The position numbers and the translations under genes are program-made. From JAAXHH01 sp965248395 (GTDB taxonomy: Bacteria; JAAXHH01): a stretch of 64,000 nucleotides of DNA. Shown piece by piece: positions 16,791 through 26,900 of this stretch. The notes below the pieces were generated by a model, which worked only from the letters and a program-made list of their open reading frames with translations, did no database searches and was not told where the DNA came from. The stretch lies in the NCBI GenBank assembly GCA_965248395.1, contig OZ252103.1, forward strand, positions 1,302,001 through 1,366,000. The letters are read 5' to 3'. Each line of letters begins with the position of its first letter. The first letter of the stretch is position 1.

Positions 16791-18506
16791 CTAGTGGGAA
16801 TCCCTCGCGACCGGAGCCCCGCTGCCGCCGACCAGGAAATCGAAATCCACGCCCCGGTCGGCCTGGAGCACGTGGTCCAGGTACAACCGGCAGTATCCCC
16901 GGTCCATCGCCGGTTCGGGCGGTGTCCATTGGGCGCGTCTACGCGCCAGTTCGTCCTCGGGCACGCCGAGGGTCAGGCGGCGCGCTCCAACGTTCAGTTC
17001 GATCATGTCGCCATCTTCAACGAGCGCGAGCGTTCCGCCCGCCGCGGCCTCCGGCGCCGCGTGGAGCACGACCGTACCGTAGGCTGTGCCGCTCATCCGG
17101 GCATCGGATATACGGACCATGTCCGTCACGCCCTGCTGGAGCAGTTTCGCCGGAAGGGGCATGTTCCCTACCTCCGCCATGCCCGGATAGCCCCTCGGTC
17201 CACAGTTCTTCAGAACCATGACACTGTCCGCGTCCACGTCCAGGTCCGGATCGTCGATGCGGGTGTGGAGATCTTCGATGTTTTCGAACACCACGGCGCG
17301 GCCGCGGTGCCGCATCAATCCGGGCGATGCCGCAGATGGTTTGATGATGGCTCCATCGGGACAGAGGTTGCCCTGGAGCACGGCCAGGCCGCCGGTCGCG
17401 TTCAACGGGGCGTCGAGGGTGCGGATCACGTCCCGGTTGTAGCAGGGCGCTTCCGCCGTGTTCTCCCCGATGGTCCTGCCGTTTACGGTCATGGCGTCGC
17501 GGTGTATCAGGTCGCCCAGTTCGCGGATCACCGCCGGCAGGCCGCCCGCGTAGAAGAAGTCCTCCATCAGGAAGTCTCCCGACGGCATCAGGTTCACGAG
17601 ACAGGGGATGTCGCAGCCGAGGCGGTCCCAGTCCTTCAGGGAAAGATCGACTCCGAGCCGGCCGGCCAGCGCCAGCAGGTGCACGACCGCGTTGGTGGAA
17701 CCGCCGATGGCGCCGACCACCCGGATGGCGTTTTCAAAGGCATTGCGCGTGACGATCGTGGACATGCGCAGGTCCTCGCGAACCATTTGCACCGCCCGTC
17801 TGCCCGCCTCGTGGGCCAGCGTCAGCCGTCGAGAATCCACCGCGGGAATGGCCGCGTTGGCCGGCATGCCCACGCCCAGCGCCTCTACGACACTGGCCAT
17901 GGTCGATGCGGTTCCCATGGCCATGCAGTGCCCGGCGGACCGGTTCATGCAGGATTCCGCCTCCAGGAACTCCTCCACGCTCATGGTGCCGCCGCGCACC
18001 TCTTCGCTGAATTTGTAGACATCGGTGCCCGATCCGATATTCCGTCCCCTGAACTTGCCGTTGAGCATGGGGCCGCCGGATATTGCCAGGGTGGGTAGAT
18101 CGCAGCTTGCCGCGCCCATGAGCAAGGCGGGGGTTGTTTTGTCACACCCGGCAAGCAATACGACGCCGTCGAGAGGATTGGCGCGAATGGTCTCTTCAAC
18201 GTCCATGCTGACCAGGTTTCGGAACAGCATGGTGGTGGGCCGCATGAGGGACTCGCCCAGTGACATAACGGGGAATTCCACCGGAAAACCGCCCGCCTCG
18301 TACACGCCGCGGCGGACGCGCTCCGCGATGGTCCGGAAATGTGCGTTGCACGGCGTCAGTTCCGACCAGGTGTTGCAAATGCCGATAACGGGCCGGCCGT
18401 CGAAGACATGATCCGGAAGCCCACGGTTCTTCATCCAGCTTCGATGTATGAATCCCACTTTGTCCCTGGGACCGAACCAGCGCGCGCTGCGAAGGGGTGA
18501 TGTCAT
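16791..18506 (-). CDS. IlvD/Edd-family sugar-acid dehydratase
   Basis: A 571-residue Fe-S dehydratase. The start MTSPLRSARWFGPRDK and GFIHRSWMKNRGLP resemble pentonate (L-arabinonate/D-xylonate) dehydratases more than branched-chain-amino-acid IlvD. Cluster Cys residues lie in ICNTWSELTPCN, LLAGCDKTTP and AGHCMAMGTAST. Late motifs SDARMSGTAYGTVVLH and the C-terminal RGYCRLYLDHVLQAD agree. AGGAG lies 6 bases before ATG 18506. It is first in the operon with the PhyH-type and TIM-barrel genes. It likely converts a sugar acid to a 2-keto-3-deoxy acid; the exact substrate is inference. Confidence 0.87.
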   Translation of the reverse strand: MTSPLRSARWFGPRDKVGFIHRSWMKNRGLPDHVFDGRPVIGICNTWSELTPCNAHFRTIAERVRRGVYEAGGFPVEFPVMSLGESLMRPTTMLFRNLVSMDVEETIRANPLDGVVLLAGCDKTTPALLMGAASCDLPTLAISGGPMLNGKFRGRNIGSGTDVYKFSEEVRGGTMSVEEFLEAESCMNRSAGHCMAMGTASTMASVVEALGVGMPANAAIPAVDSRRLTLAHEAGRRAVQMVREDLRMSTIVTRNAFENAIRVVGAIGGSTNAVVHLLALAGRLGVDLSLKDWDRLGCDIPCLVNLMPSGDFLMEDFFYAGGLPAVIRELGDLIHRDAMTVNGRTIGENTAEAPCYNRDVIRTLDAPLNATGGLAVLQGNLCPDGAIIKPSAASPGLMRHRGRAVVFENIEDLHTRIDDPDLDVDADSVMVLKNCGPRGYPGMAEVGNMPLPAKLLQQGVTDMVRISDARMSGTAYGTVVLHAAPEAAAGGTLALVEDGDMIELNVGARRLTLGVPEDELARRRAQWTPPEPAMDRGYCRLYLDHVLQADRGVDFDFLVGGSGAPVARDSH

Positions 18507-18538
18507 GAATGCTCCTGGAATTGAAGAATGGTCTCGTT

Positions 18539-19165
18539 TTATTCCGGCCGTCTGGACGCGGTCCAGGCCGCGCGAAGCGTGGAAGGAGAAAGGACAAACC
18601 GGGCGGCGGGCAAGAGCAGGGTTACGGGAACGATGCGGATCACGCCCCGGCTGTCCAATTCGAATACGGCTTCGTTGAATTCGGGTTCGACGAGAATCCA
18701 GACACGCTCCGCGCCGTGCAGGAAGCCGGTAAAGGCGCAGAGATTACCCCAGAGACGGCCCGTATCATAGGGATTGTCCAACCCGAAGCGTCCGGCGACG
18801 TGCAACGACACGAAACGGACGCACCCCGCCACGTTGCGCAGGAATCGCAGCGCGCCCCTTATGAATCCCTTGCTCTTAAGCAACTTCATGAAGCGTTTCG
18901 CCGAAACGCCCGATGCTTCAGACGGGGTTTCGCCAGGATCAGCCGGCGCTTTGCGGGTCCGGCGCTTCCTGCTCGAATCACTGCTTACTGCGAGAGAGGG
19001 GGTGTATTGAAGCAGACCGAACAACCACCCGATCGTGATCCCGCCCGTGAATGCTCCCCTTCGAACGATCGAGAAGGAAATCGTCACGGGTATGACGAGA
19101 AGCAAAAGGACGACGAGTAGAATTGCGGCGAAAATGAGAAGTACCGGTTCTAAGGTCTGGGGCAC
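18539..19165 (-). CDS. DUF2953 family protein
   Basis: A 208-residue protein with an N-terminal membrane helix (VLLIFAAILLVVLLLLVIPV), a hydrophobic segment with GWLFGLLQY, a basic linker, and a C-terminal half with FGLDNPYDTGRLWGNL and VEPEFNEAVFELDSRGVIRIVP, the core of DUF2953. In spore-formers this family (YtfI) pairs with GerW/YtfJ, as here: the start is 3 bases after the gerW stop. Function unknown. Confidence 0.75.
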   Translation of the reverse strand: MPQTLEPVLLIFAAILLVVLLLLVIPVTISFSIVRRGAFTGGITIGWLFGLLQYTPSLAVSSDSSRKRRTRKAPADPGETPSEASGVSAKRFMKLLKSKGFIRGALRFLRNVAGCVRFVSLHVAGRFGLDNPYDTGRLWGNLCAFTGFLHGAERVWILVEPEFNEAVFELDSRGVIRIVPVTLLLPAARFVLSPSTLRAAWTASRRPE

Positions 19166-19168
19166 GGC

Positions 19169-19525
19169 TTATCTTTCTTCGCTTTCTTTGGGCTTCAGCC
19201 ACCGGTCCAGCACTGATTTCATGAGGTCCACCACCGTGTTCGCGGTTGATGATAAACCGGACTGGCCCGCCATGCGTTCCAGGCGCACGTCGCCGTCCTT
19301 GACAACCAGGACGGCAACCGGTTGCACACCGCCGCCACCGCCGGTGCCGCTAAGTCCGCCGTTTTTGTCTTCCGTCCCGCCCCCGCCAAAGCCGAAACCG
19401 AGTTTGACCAGGGGAATGACGGTCGTTTTTCCGACCTCCACGGGATCGCCGACGACGGACTGTGCCTTGGCCATTTCCCTGAGTTCGCCCAGGGTGGTTC
19501 TGACCAGATTCTCCAAATCTGCCAT
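19169..19525 (-). CDS. GerW/YtfJ family protein
   Basis: A 118-residue protein from ATG 19525 (GGGAG 7 bases upstream). It begins ADLENLVRTTLGELREMAKA and has VVGDPVEVGKTTVIPLVKLG, a glycine-rich FGFGGGG/TGGGGGV segment and VQPVAVLVVKDGDVRLE, the whole YtfJ fold signature. In Bacillus GerW is needed for spore germination. Here it sits in a Gram-negative context with no sporulation genes nearby, so the role must be different or more general. Confidence 0.85.
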   Translation of the reverse strand: MADLENLVRTTLGELREMAKAQSVVGDPVEVGKTTVIPLVKLGFGFGGGGTEDKNGGLSGTGGGGGVQPVAVLVVKDGDVRLERMAGQSGLSSTANTVVDLMKSVLDRWLKPKESEER

Positions 19526-19649
19526 GCGTGATCTCCCATCTATTTTTGAAGTCCCGGTTTTCTGCGGGACCGGGATACGATTGCCCAATGTCGCGCCGGC
19601 GCCGATGGTGGTCCTTTCCGGCTTCGGCTGCGTACAGCCGGCGATGAAC

Positions 19650-20297
19650 CTACCGACTGCCCCACAAACCTTCCAGGCGTCGGTCCCGGCCGCAGTTGTA
19701 CCGGTAGAACTTGTACCGCAACGGGTTCTTAAGGTAGTAATCCTGGTGGTACTCTTCCGCGTTGTAGAACGCCGAAGCCGGGCTGATCTCGGTCACCACG
19801 CGGTCGAAACGACCGGAATCGATCCATTTCTGTTTCGATGCCTCGGCCATCGCTTTCTGTTTGTCGTCGTGGTAGAAAACGGCCGCGCGGTACTGGCTGC
19901 CCCTGTCGCAGAACTGGCGGTCATCCACCGTCGGATCGATGTTTACCCAGAAAACATCCAACAGTTCCTGGTACGTGATCTTCAACGGATCGTAACGGAT
20001 TTCCATGGCTTCCGTGTGTCCGGTATTGCCAGCGGATACCTCGCCGTAACTGGGATTACGCAAGTGACCGCCGGTATATCCCACTATGGTGGAGATGACG
20101 CCGTCCAGTTCATCATAGGGCGGTTCCATGCACCAGAAGCAGCCACCGGCGAAGGTCGCCAGTGCGTACTCTCCGGTCTGCCTGGTTTCTCCTGATTGAG
20201 GTTCCGGTTCGGCCGCCGGTCTGGCCAGGGAGTACACGGTAAACGCCAGCAATCCGGCGATCAGCACAGTCGGGAGGGTGTATTTCTTGTTGAACAC
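19650..20297 (-). CDS. msrA: Peptide-methionine (S)-S-oxide reductase, exported or anchored
   Basis: The enzyme reduces methionine-S-sulfoxide in damaged proteins. The start is GTG 20297, where AAAGGAG lies 6 bases upstream; earlier ATGs lack a site. The 215-residue protein has an N-terminal signal or anchor (LPTVLIAGLLAFTVYSLA), then the catalytic FAGGCFWCMEPP (about residue 44) and the family motifs GYTGG, YGEVSAGNTGHTEAMEIRYDP and FYNAEEYHQDYY. The signal places it in the periplasm or at the membrane. Confidence 0.95.
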   Translation of the reverse strand: MFNKKYTLPTVLIAGLLAFTVYSLARPAAEPEPQSGETRQTGEYALATFAGGCFWCMEPPYDELDGVISTIVGYTGGHLRNPSYGEVSAGNTGHTEAMEIRYDPLKITYQELLDVFWVNIDPTVDDRQFCDRGSQYRAAVFYHDDKQKAMAEASKQKWIDSGRFDRVVTEISPASAFYNAEEYHQDYYLKNPLRYKFYRYNCGRDRRLEGLWGSR

Positions 20298-20352
20298 TGG
20301 TGTCTCCTTTCTCATTGAACGGGTCCAGCCGGTTCCCAACGGGGATCCGGTC

Positions 20353-23300
20353 CTATCCGAACAGGCCCAACTGGTTCGACGGTCGCGGTTTTGCCTTTTT
20401 CCGCCGGTGTTTGTCCGGTCTATGCGGTCCGTCGTATTGCTTCAACTGCTCTTCTATATCGGTCAGGAAGGGTGACGGGCGGGATGAACGCACCTCGCCG
20501 AACAGCATTCGCTTTTTTGACCATACCAGGTAAAGCCTTTCCCTGGCACGGGTCATGCCCACGTAAAACAGGCGGCGTTCTTCCTCCACGTCGGACTCCA
20601 TTCCGGCGTGTCGCAGGGGCACCAGGCCGTCTTCACAGCCCACGACCAAAACGACCGGAAACTCCAGCCCCTTGGCCGCGTGCAGGGTCATGAGGTTCAC
20701 GCGCTCAGATACTTCACCGTAGGCGTCGTATTCCTGGCTGAGCAGCAGCTTGTCGAGCAGCACCGGCAGTTGAGTCTCTATTCGGGCGCACCGGGTCAAC
20801 TCCCGCAGGCTGTCGTCCGCCCTGGGATAGCGCCATTTCAGTTTGTCCCAGACGGAAGTGTGGGTAAGGCGTTTCAATACGTCGACCGCCGCGTGATTCT
20901 CCTTGTCGAAGTCTAATGCATTCAAGTCGTTCAGCAGGCCCTCCACTCCGATCCGGGATCGCTTCATGAGCAGTCTCGGCTGGTCCATCAGATCCCGCAC
21001 GTGGTCGATCGTGATCTGCGTGCGTTGTTTCCATAGCACTTCGATGAGTTCCACGGTCCGGTCCCCCAGTCCGTCAATCGTCGACGACAGACACCGAAGC
21101 GCGGAACCGGTGGTGACGGTCCTCCCGTCGCCCAGCTGAAGCAGGGTAACCATCTCCTGTACGCCCGGTCGGTTGATGAGGGACGTGTCGCCGGTGACCT
21201 GGTAGGGGATTCCGCTGCGATCGAAGGCTTCCATCAAGGCGGTATTCTGGCTGTTCATCCGGTACAGCACGGCGATGTCTCCGAAGGATCGTTCCTCGCC
21301 CGGGTCCGTCCCGTCTTCCAGGCGGCCTGAATCCTGGGAGAACAGGCTGGTCCCGCCCACCAGACGTTCGATCTGGTGCACGACGTACTCGGCTTCGGCC
21401 TTGTCCGATCGGGTTTCCCTTATGACCAGGCGTCCCTGGACGAATAGGGCGGCGACCAGGGGCGGCGCCGCGGATGCGCGGGAAGCGTTCATGACCTGGG
21501 ACGAGGCGTCAATCAGAGAAGCCGCGGAACGGTAGTTCTCCCTCAGGTAGTGTACCCTGGCACCGGGAAAGTCGTCCGCGAAGGAATGGAAGTACCGGGT
21601 ATCGGCACCGCGGAAGCCATAGATAGCCTGGTTGGGGTCGCCTATAGCGGTAATCCGGGCTCCTCCTTCCACCAGGATCTTCAACAGGGCGTGCTGGGCC
21701 GGGTTGACGTCCTGGTACTCGTCCACGAAGACGTACCGGAACCGTTCGTGCACGCTTTGCCTGAATCGGTCGGCCGATCGAAGCAGCTTGGTGGTCTCGA
21801 GGATGACATCGTCGAAGTCCAGGAGTCCATGTCTGCGCAGAAGGCGCGTATAGGCCGAGACCGCTTCCGGTATTTCACCGCCGCGCCCCGACGCCTTCCA
21901 TCGCGCGACCTCCTCCAACCGCCGCCGCCGCTGGACGGTGTTGTCCAGCGGCCACTGAACGCGGGCCAGCCGGTCCTGGTCATCGGGCGTTGCCACGCTT
22001 AAGCTGAACGGGACGCTCGTATTGCGGGACCACTGGCGCATCAGCGCGAGGCAGATTCCGTGGAACGTGCCGACCATTACATCTTTTGCCTGGCCGTCCA
22101 GCAGGTTTTCCAGTCGCGACTTCATTTCCCCAGCGGCCTTGTTGGTGAAAGTCACGGCCAGCATCTGGTCCGTCGTGGTTTCATGCCGCGCAAGGAAAGC
22201 CATGCGGTGGGTCAGCGTGTGGGTCTTTCCGGTGCCGGGCCCCGCCACGATGAGCAGGTGGCCCTCCCGGTGCCCTATGGCCTTTAGTTGATCTTCATTC
22301 AGCGGTGCAGCGTTTGATGACGCGGCGGCCGCCGGATCGGGCGCTTCGAGTACGGTCACGGTTTGTGCGGTTTCGTGAGACAGCGAGGAAGGAGCCGTAA
22401 CGGTTTTATCCGCCGGTTCGGGTAAATCCGTCAAAGCAGGCGGCGGATCGATGGTCCCGGTCGTCCCGTTTATGCGATGAGGGATTTCTTCCTCCATCCC
22501 CGGTGTGCCGTCGTTTTCGGGATACTTGCGAGACGGTACCGGCACATCGCGGGGAAGCGCGTCGAGCAGGGCGATCTGCGTGTCGCTTCCCAGGCGGTCC
22601 GCCTGGTTGAACAGCTTGACGACCCCGTAATCACCATCGTAACCGGGCAGGATATCCACCTCCCCGACCCGCATGCGACGAATGCCCTCGGCGATCAACG
22701 AACCGGCGACCTGAGCGATGTCTACTTCGGGTATTTCCAGGAGAATCTCGAGTTCGCTGCCCAGGCTAGCAACCATGGCCTGGTAAATCATATCTACGGT
22801 TTTTGTTCCAGGTCCGACTTGTTTCGCCTCGCCGATGATCTCGGGGAGGGGGATCACGCTGTAGAAATGGCGCCAACGGGCGGATTTTGTCCCCTCGGCC
22901 CGGTCGGCGAGTTCCTCCACGCGGGCCATGACGCCGACGGTAACCGGCTTGCCGCAATCCGGACATTTCCCGTTTTCGGCGATAGTCTCCCTGGGGTGCA
23001 TCCTTCTCCGGCACTTTCGGTGGCCGTCGTAATGGTATTTGCCCTCTTCGGGATAGAACTCCACCGTCCCCGCCAGCCCGTCGTCGTCCGGATCGGAAAG
23101 CGCGCTGTATATCGCGGGATAGTTGCAGGCCGTATCGAACACGGTGGTCTCCCGGCCCAGCTTGCCGGGTGAATGGGCGTCGGAATTCGATACGAGCAAA
23201 TAGGAGTCGAGTTGTTCCAGGCGCCAGTTCATCAGGGGGTCGGACGAAAGCCCGGTTTCAACGGCGAAAATGTGGTCCGTAAGATCGCCGTAACAGTCCG

Positions 23301-23847
23301 ATATTCGATCGAATCCTCCCCTGGATCCCAGGGCAGAAAACCAGGGCGTCCAGACATGGGCCGGGATGAGGCAGGCCATCGGGTCGGTCTCGAGGGTGAT
23401 CTCCAGGAGGTCCCGGGAATCCAGCCCCAGGATGGGCCGCCCGTCCGACCGGATGTTGCCGATGGCGTCCAGCCTGGCCTGTATGCCCTTGGCAGCTTCG
23501 AATCCGGGGGCCAGGAGGATGTTGTGCACTTTTCGAACACGGCCGAGCCGTTTGTATATGTTCGAAATCTCCACCGTCAACATGAATCGAACCGGCGCCC
23601 GGCAGGCCGCAGGCACCTGGTCCTGCATCGCCCTTTCGTGTTCGGGTTTCAGCCGGAACAAACCCTCTTCGGCCGGCTGTAGTTTCTCCTCCAGTTCATC
23701 CATCCATCCCGGATGAACAAAATCCCCGGTACCGACCACCCGGATTCCCTTCAACTGGGCCCATTTGTACAGATGTTCCAGGTTCAGGTTCTTGCTGGTT
23801 GCCCGGGAGTAATGGGAGTGGAGATGCAGATCGGCATGAAAAGGCAC
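20353..23847 (-). CDS. Endonuclease Q (PHP) fused to UvrD/PcrA-type helicase
   Basis: A 1164-residue two-part protein with GTG start (AGGGGG 5 bases upstream). Residues 1 to about 410 match endonuclease Q: ADLHLHSHYSRA, GTGDFVHPGW, PAHVWTPWF, VSNSDAHSPG and a four-Cys zinc-binding element beginning CRRRMHP and ending CPDCGK. A low-complexity linker of about 90 residues follows. From about 515 there is a superfamily 1 helicase: IVAGPGTGKTHTLTHR (Walker A), FVDEYQDVNPAQ (Walker B), GDPNQAIYGFRGAD, MTLHAAKGLEFPVV and FYVGMTRARERLYL. EndoQ nicks 5' of deaminated bases; UvrD-type helicases unwind from nicks. The fusion suggests a one-protein nick-and-unwind repair step (inference). Confidence 0.9.
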   Translation of the reverse strand: MPFHADLHLHSHYSRATSKNLNLEHLYKWAQLKGIRVVGTGDFVHPGWMDELEEKLQPAEEGLFRLKPEHERAMQDQVPAACRAPVRFMLTVEISNIYKRLGRVRKVHNILLAPGFEAAKGIQARLDAIGNIRSDGRPILGLDSRDLLEITLETDPMACLIPAHVWTPWFSALGSRGGFDRISDCYGDLTDHIFAVETGLSSDPLMNWRLEQLDSYLLVSNSDAHSPGKLGRETTVFDTACNYPAIYSALSDPDDDGLAGTVEFYPEEGKYHYDGHRKCRRRMHPRETIAENGKCPDCGKPVTVGVMARVEELADRAEGTKSARWRHFYSVIPLPEIIGEAKQVGPGTKTVDMIYQAMVASLGSELEILLEIPEVDIAQVAGSLIAEGIRRMRVGEVDILPGYDGDYGVVKLFNQADRLGSDTQIALLDALPRDVPVPSRKYPENDGTPGMEEEIPHRINGTTGTIDPPPALTDLPEPADKTVTAPSSLSHETAQTVTVLEAPDPAAAASSNAAPLNEDQLKAIGHREGHLLIVAGPGTGKTHTLTHRMAFLARHETTTDQMLAVTFTNKAAGEMKSRLENLLDGQAKDVMVGTFHGICLALMRQWSRNTSVPFSLSVATPDDQDRLARVQWPLDNTVQRRRRLEEVARWKASGRGGEIPEAVSAYTRLLRRHGLLDFDDVILETTKLLRSADRFRQSVHERFRYVFVDEYQDVNPAQHALLKILVEGGARITAIGDPNQAIYGFRGADTRYFHSFADDFPGARVHYLRENYRSAASLIDASSQVMNASRASAAPPLVAALFVQGRLVIRETRSDKAEAEYVVHQIERLVGGTSLFSQDSGRLEDGTDPGEERSFGDIAVLYRMNSQNTALMEAFDRSGIPYQVTGDTSLINRPGVQEMVTLLQLGDGRTVTTGSALRCLSSTIDGLGDRTVELIEVLWKQRTQITIDHVRDLMDQPRLLMKRSRIGVEGLLNDLNALDFDKENHAAVDVLKRLTHTSVWDKLKWRYPRADDSLRELTRCARIETQLPVLLDKLLLSQEYDAYGEVSERVNLMTLHAAKGLEFPVVLVVGCEDGLVPLRHAGMESDVEEERRLFYVGMTRARERLYLVWSKKRMLFGEVRSSRPSPFLTDIEEQLKQYDGPHRPDKHRRKKAKPRPSNQLGLFG

Positions 23848-23993
23848 GGCGGCCCCCTGTTCGTTGACCCGTCGCGGTATTCGTCAACCGGAAGAATACT
23901 CGATTCGGGTCCGGTTCGGCGCTACCGCATCTGTTTGAAAGATGGAGGAATATGCGGGTACTGGCAAGGAATTTGTAAGGGTCGGGGTCGCGG

Positions 23994-26900
23994 TCAGGAA
24001 GCCGGTGTCTCGACCGCTTCGCCGGATTCCAGGACCTGCCCTTTCACCCGGCTCTGGATGCTGGCAAGGACTGCAAGCCCGTCTTCGAGAATGTAGTAGC
24101 TGATGGGAACCAGGATCAACGTGATGGCCGTGGCGAATAGCACGCCGAAACCCAGAGATATGGCCATGGGAATGAGGAATTGAGCCTGGAGACTTTTTTC
24201 CAGCAGTATGGGGGTGAGTCCCGCGAACGTCGTGAGCGAGGTCAGCAAAACGGGCCGGAAACGAGCGACGCCCGCGTTGCGTATGACCTCGTGCAGGTCC
24301 GCGTCCGGTCCCGAGCGTTCGCGACCGCGGTTGATGAAGTCCACCAGCACGAGGCTGTCGTTCACGACGACACCGGACAAGGCGACGATACCGAACAGGG
24401 ACAGGAGCGAGATCGCGAATCCCATGATCAGGTGCCCCATAACCGCGCCTACGATGCCGAAGGGAATGACGCTCATGATGATCAAGGGCTGGATGTATGA
24501 CTTGAAGGGAATGGCCAGCAGTCCGTAGATCACGAGCAGGGCGACCAGGAATCCGTAGCTCAGGCTTTCGATGGATTCCTGCTGATTTCGTTGTTCTCCT
24601 TCGAGTGAATAAGTGAGGTTGGGGTACCTGGCCATCAGGCTCGGCATGTAAGATGCCGTAAGATCGCCCAGGATGTCGTTGGCACTGGCGACGGCGTCGT
24701 TGACGTCGGCGGTGACCGTAATAACCCGCATGCGGTCCTTCCTCCGGATATTGGAGTAACCTCGGTCCATCTCCGCCATAGCGGCGAGGGAAAAGGGCAC
24801 CTCGATTCCGGTCGGCGTACGGATGCGCATGTTTTCCATGTCGCCCAGGGACCGTCGTTCCGTTTCGGGATACCGCACCATGACGCGGACATCGTCGCGT
24901 CCCCGCTGGATCCGTTGTGCTTCCTCGCCGTAGAAAGCCTGGCGTACCTGTCGAGACAGACCCGCCATGCTTATGCCGAGGGCCTCGCCTTCGGGCGTGA
25001 CGGTCAACCTGATTTCCTGCTTGCCGGGCCGGAAATCGTCGGCGACGTCCAGGACGCCGTTGTAGTTGGCCAGCGTTCGCTTAAGTTCCGCCGTCGCCTC
25101 AAGCAGGTCCTCGTGATTCGGACTCGTCAGTTCCATGTTGATCGCTTCACCCACGTTGAACAGCGAGGAGGTAAAGCTGAGTTCCACGACGTCGGGGATC
25201 GAGCCGATGAGTTCCCGCCAGCGGTTAACGATTTCCTCGCTGCCGATACTTCGGGTCTCCGATGATGACAGACCCAGCGCCACTTCACCGATATGCGACG
25301 CCGAGGCGGACCCGATGACGGAGCCTGCGTTCTGTTGCGCCCGCGCCGCGTACGGCTGTTCGCCAATGGCCGCCATGATGTGACGAACCACGTGGGGGTC
25401 GTCTTCTGGATAATCCTGGGATATCTCGTCGTTCAGTTGCCGCTGCAATCGCACGGCGCTGTCTTCGATGCGCGAGATGACCTGGCTGGTTACCTCGGAG
25501 GCCGTGCCCTGGGGCATGGTGAGGTGCGCCGCCACGTATTCGTTTTCAATCGACGGGAAAAACACGAACCTCATGATTCCGCCGGCGACGAGCCCCACGG
25601 TGAGGACAATCGCACCGACGCCGATGGAGAGCGTGACGTACCGCCAGGCCAGGGCTTTTTTCAAAAGCGGTACGTAGACGCCTTCCACGAATCGCCTGAG
25701 ATACCAGGCCACGGTATCCTGGAGGTCGTGCAACCACTTGTCCAGGTAAAACAGCGCCAGGTAGAACGGCCTGACGAGAAGGAGCGTGTGCTGCAGCGGG
25801 CGGTCCCTGCGCTCCGGCTGGCCGTGGCGCAGGTGGGTCGGCAGTATGAAGAGTGACTCTACCAGTGAGAACAGCAGCATGAGGACGATCACGATGGGGA
25901 AGATTTCGAAGAACTTGCCCATGAGGCCTTCCACGAAGAACATGGGTGAGAAGGCCACGATGGTCGTCAGCACCGCGAAGATGATCGGTTTGGCGATTTC
26001 CTGTACACCGATCCGCGCTGCGGTAGCGGGTTCCACGCCCCTTTCCTGGTGTGCATAGATGTTTTCACCGGCTATGATCGCGTCATCCACCACGATGCCG
26101 AGCACCATGATGAATGCGAAGAGTGACAGCATGTTGATCGACGCATCCAGCAGCGGCATCATCCAGAAGGTGCCCAGGAAGCAGATGACGATGCCCATCG
26201 CGACCCAGAACGCCAGGCGGATGCGCAGGAACAGAGCCAGGCAGAGGAAGACAAGCAGGAAGCCCAGTTGGCCGTTGTTGATCATCAGGTCCAGGCGGCT
26301 TTCCAGGAGTTTTGACTGGTCCTGCCAGGTGGTCAGTTCGATGCCGTCCGGCAGAGTCGCCCGCTTTTCGTCCACGTAGCGGTGCACGGCGCCGGAAACG
26401 TCCAGGATGTTCTCATTTCCGACGCGGAATACCTTGACCAGGGCGGTCGGTTTTCCATCGAAACGGGAGCTGACGTCCGTCTCGGCGAAACCGTCTACCA
26501 CGCGGGCCACATGGCTGAGCAGGAGGCGGGTGCCGTCGGGCCTCGACCGTAGCACGATCTGGTCGAATTCGGGGCCGACCAGGGCTTGCCCCTTCGCGCG
26601 GAGAAGGATCTCGCCGGCGGGAGTCTTCACCGAGCCGCCCGGAAGGTCGAGCGAAGAACTCCGAACGGCATTGACCACCTCGGTGAACGTCAGACCGTAG
26701 CGGCGCAGGGCGGCTTCCGATACCTCGATGGAGATTTCGTAGGGCCGTACGCTCGCCAGTCGCACCTGGCTGATTTCCGGCTGGGCCAGGAGGTCTTCCC
26801 GTATCTCTTCGCCGAGTCGTTTCAGATAGGTCTCGTCAAGGTTTCCAGCCACGGCAATGTCAATAACCTGCCGCCGGAAGAGGATCTCCTGGACCACCGG

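Noticed and set aside
16743..18098. 451-codon plus-strand frame
   Set aside because: Shadow of the IlvD/Edd dehydratase.
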